The notes below the pieces were generated by a model. That model worked only from the letters and a program-made list of their open reading frames with translations. It had not been told where the DNA came from and ran no database searches. A stretch of 64,000 bases of DNA from Cordylochernes scorpioides (Eukaryota; Arthropoda; Arachnida; Pseudoscorpiones; Chernetidae): assembly GCA_030710605.1 (NCBI GenBank), contig CP092864.1, forward strand, positions 136,649,255 through 136,713,254, in the 5' to 3' direction. Of this stretch, positions 60,611-64,000 are shown piece after piece; the first letter of the stretch is position 1; each line of letters begins with the position of its first letter. A program made the translations under genes and the position numbers.

Positions 60611-63600
60611 TACAATATTAATTTTTTTTTTTTTAATTCAATATTTTCGTATTTTTATTTTATTTTTTGTGAATATTTCTTTAATAATTTTATATTTAAT
60701 TTATTTTTATCATTTTTTTAAGATGCCTTTTTAATTTTTTTATTTTCATAGAGAGAAAGGCGATGATAGCTTGGGGGGGGTGAGTTCAGCAACACTGGGA
60801 CAAGGAAGCGGGAGATTTTTAGATTGACATTGTTGGAGATTGACATTTTTTTTGATATTGACATTTTTTTTAAACAAAAATTTGATCTTTTTTGAGAAGC
60901 AAAAAAAAGACTTGGAGTTGCGGAGGGCGAAGGCCGCTAGCTGCGGCCTTGCCTGCCCCTTTTTCGAATGGTGGACATGGGTGGCTGAAGGTAGGTGGGG
61001 ATATTCTGGGGATAATGGCATAATAGTTTTTTTTTTTTTTGTGTGTGTTTACATTTATATGCATATTAAACTCCTCCCAATTTTAAACTTATATAGTTTT
61101 TTTTTTATTATCCTTTTCATGAAATCTTATATATATATATCTGCTTGTGTAGTACATTGAAAATTTATTTATTAGAATAAATAAAATATGTTTGGCCAAA
61201 ATATTGATTGGTTAATTTCCCCTTTTAACATATAATTGCTAGCCGGCACAGCTTTAGGTCTCTACATGTGCCATAGATGAATAAATTTGTGGTCTGCTTT
61301 TCAGCAGCCACTGGCGCCCTAATATATGGACATGTAGAGATCTGGAAATAGTAAAAGTATAAAATCATCATTGTTTTTAACAATGACTTTCTTCTTCCAT
61401 TATACAAAAAATATATAAAATGCTCTCGAACTCAACAATGTTGCCCGCCGCGGGGCTCGAATTATGTATATAATTTTCTTCTATTATATTCTAAATTATA
61501 TACATAGTGAAACGCCATTAGGGCTAAGTAGTCCACGCATCCTGAGATTAATTAAGAATCAATACCCAGGAAAATTAGACTAATAAAATATTTTTCAATA
61601 TACACAGAACATTTATTTTAGGTAATTATTTATATTTAAAAAAAAAAAAACTTGCATTTTTACAAGCAAGTTTGTGTTTTGAATTATTTAAAGTGATAAA
61701 AATTATCCAATATCCACTCTGTAGTAAGTAAACAAATCTAATGCTTCTTCTAAAAACTATTGTTTTGTTGAGTTTACTTTTCGTGTTTTAATAAACATTT
61801 ATATTTAATACTTTAAACTATTTATGGTATAATTATATATGGGAGTTAGGTAAATAACAGCCGTTATTTTTATTTACAATATTATAGCTTCGTCGATTGG
61901 TATATTTAATGCTGTGTTTTGTAATTTTGAAGAATGTAACGTATGTAACAATGTAAGAACAAAGCTGGCTCAGACGAAATTCGAGCCATGATGGCAGCTT
62001 AGTTTAAATTTAGGACTCGGTGCAGAAAAACAACATCTGGAGTCACCAGATGTGCTGGAACCAAATATAATTTTGGCGCTAGAAATGGGAAACACTGACG
62101 TCAGACAATAGTTAATTAAAATTAATTACCATTTCTTTCTTTTATACAGAGAATACACGTTTATATTTTCAAATATTATTGAAAATACACTAATAATAAA
62201 CCTGTTTCATACATTTATTATATACAATATTTTATTTAAATTCTTTTCTGTTTGTAACATTTAGATGTTTTAAAATATATTTACTTAGAAGAAAATATGA
62301 TGTTAATAATTTTTAATTTACTTTAATATGGAAACTATGACAGTGTCATATATAATAAACATATAACAGATGTCAATTTCAAATGACTTACCATTATGTA
62401 AGAAATTGGCAGGGAGGTTTTCCTATTATATGGTTACATATACCCAGATCTAATAATCTAATTCATGAAATACATTTCATTAAGTTTACCTATATTTATA
62501 AACCAGTTCATAGTTAAACCAATTAGAAGTTTATTTATTTTTAGGCCTAAATGCCTTTTTTTAATTTTTTTTTCATCTTTATTGGTTGAAACAATTTTCT
62601 AAGGCAATTTATTGAATGAAAAGGCATGTTTTCTTTTCAAGTGTTTGAAATAACAAAAGCTATAATTATTATTATCTTAATGAGGTATTTCAGGAATATT
62701 GCATATGAGTGTATGAAAAAAATTACATTTCTTGACATTCTTTTTGGTTAATAATGATTTTCACTTATAGAAGTGTTAGCATGCCAATGGTCTGCCCTAG
62801 GGGTACATGCTGACCTACATGATTAAGCTTTTCATAGTATAAAGGAAATATTTACATGGTATGAACAGGTTAAATTTAGAGTAAAAGGTTTTTATATTTA
62901 ATTTTTTTAGGGTAATTTCTAGATTTTTTGAACTTTTTTTTTTTTTGTGGGTAAATTTATCAAAATGTAAGAGCATTTGTGCATCCTTTTTTTTTCAAAC
63001 TCAGCCTTTGTTTTTTTTTTAGTAATTTTATAAACTTTTATTTTAGTATAGATTTAAGACCTACTTTTATGATTAAAGAGATATCCATTTCTTCAACTAG
63101 GAGTTGAGATTTTGTGTCTCGGACAGTGAAGCACCTAAAAGACGAGATTTAGGCTCTCTTGGTATCCATCACTGTGAGCAATCTTTATGAAGCAATGTTG
63201 AATTAGTTGGATAGTCAGTGTAGTAGTTGCTTTTTTTTAATAGGATTCTAGGATTTATAATATGGTCTAATTTGAGGATTTTTCCTTTTTTTTTTCTTTG
63301 TTGTTTTCTCTTTGTCGCTTATTGTAAACACAGGACGGATGGGATACAGACCCTCTAGATAGCTTTTACAGTAAATGATAATATTTTTTTTTAGGTTAAA
63401 TAGATAGGATTAGATGAATGTTTGAAGATAGGATTTCTATTTTTCTTATGAACCTTGCACATTTTTTTTTTAATGATGGATTACTATTTTGGGTACCGAA
63501 TGACCAAATTGGTGGTAATTATTACAAGTTTATTTTCTTTTGTGAGTTTATGGAGGTGGACCATAACTAGGATTTTGGAGTGTGTACGGAGAATCATCTC

Positions 63601-64000
63601 AATAGAATGAGAAGCTTAGAGATTTCAATCTTTTTTTTTTTTAAACCTTTTTTGTTTTTTAAGGTAAAAGCTTCATTAGGATTTTTTTTTTCTATACAAA
63701 CTATTTCTTGTTAAAACCCGAGTTTCAAAGACCAATGAGAATAATGTATACCATTGTGAATTAACTATTTAGTGTAAATCTGAAATTTTAGTTATTATCA
63801 GGAGTAATAGGTGAAGGAAGGTGTAGGAAATCACAACTTAGAGGGGGGCTATGTCTAAAACAACAAACCTAATAGGCATCCTATGGCTTGTGTTGGGTAA
63901 TTCAGAAACCCTATAATCCCTGGCCTTCAGGTAGTAGCTTTGAAATAGGTTTCTAATGAGAACATGAAAGGTCAATCTCTCAGAGTAAAGTTGTGAAGTA
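60611..64000. other. AT-rich region without recognised genes
   Basis: Long T runs (for example 60620-60720, 62930-63010, 63630-63690), short A-rich tracts and a small inverted repeat at 61257-61340 (GGTCTCTACATGT / ACATGTAGAGATC). No EGF-like or other exon with convincing splice sites was found on either strand. It may be intron or intergenic DNA of the host gene. Confidence 0.45.

Overview
The window is repeat-dominated, AT-rich DNA from a metazoan, most likely an arthropod. I suspect a spider or other arachnid because the decayed Jockey-like LINE C-termini and the Tigger-like transposase resemble families I associate with spider genomes, but no sequence here proves the species. Almost everything recognisable is transposable-element material. 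The only convincing ordinary host coding sequence is one 96-bp minus-strand exon encoding a six-cysteine EGF-like domain (54195-54290), with splice sites on both sides and phase-1 introns. The right-hand part of the window is therefore probably intronic to a larger minus-strand gene. A second minus-strand gene, an intact 515-codon pogo/Tigger-type transposase frame (51644-53191), lacks the third catalytic aspartate and has no flanking terminal inverted repeats (TIRs) that I can find, so it may be domesticated.

Layout. 1-3560: AT-rich DNA, LINE tails, a minus-strand Helitron (Hel-A) and an old tRNA-derived SINE. 3561-14679: an 11.1-kb nested composite bounded by ~400-bp inverted repeats with TA flanks. 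It contains a broken Tc1/mariner transposase split from its left arm by four LINE remnants. 14680-17547: MITEs, a SINE and LINE tails. 17548-27714: a giant array. The first 57 bp of a pogo-type MITE (MITE-A, end CAGTAGAACCTCC) are amplified to about 94 units, carry six Hel-A copies, form ~955-bp higher-order repeats, and are interrupted by a palindromic/tandem block of tRNA-SINEs and by a second Helitron type (Hel-B). 28100-31030: a CA-rich minisatellite, then a 55-bp satellite that runs into a LINE 3' end. 31031-51250: a mosaic of MITEs, Helitrons, LINE tails, an endonuclease fragment, a U6 snRNA retrocopy and many copies of a palindromic element (FB). 51250-54963: the more unique region with the Tigger-like gene and the EGF exon. 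54964-56266: a near-intact DD37D mariner. 57265-60610: non-autonomous pogo-like element, MITEs, a palindrome and a GC-rich minisatellite. 60611-64000: AT-rich, no recognisable gene.

The most interesting system is the FB family. Three copies are flanked by exact 13-bp direct repeats, the element ends in an asymmetric tail (CCAAATTGTGCCTTATC), and both palindrome arms carry 34-nt sequences matching the hammerhead ribozyme core (CTGANGA, hairpin, GAAAC, GTC). This combination points to retrozyme- or Penelope-like RNA-mediated elements rather than ordinary foldback DNA transposons. The second is the birth of a 10-kb satellite from one end of a MITE, mirrored at 48251-48776, where the opposite end of the same MITE family is amplified instead. 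Several non-autonomous pogo families (ends CAGT..AACC, TA target) share the window with the Tigger-like protein.
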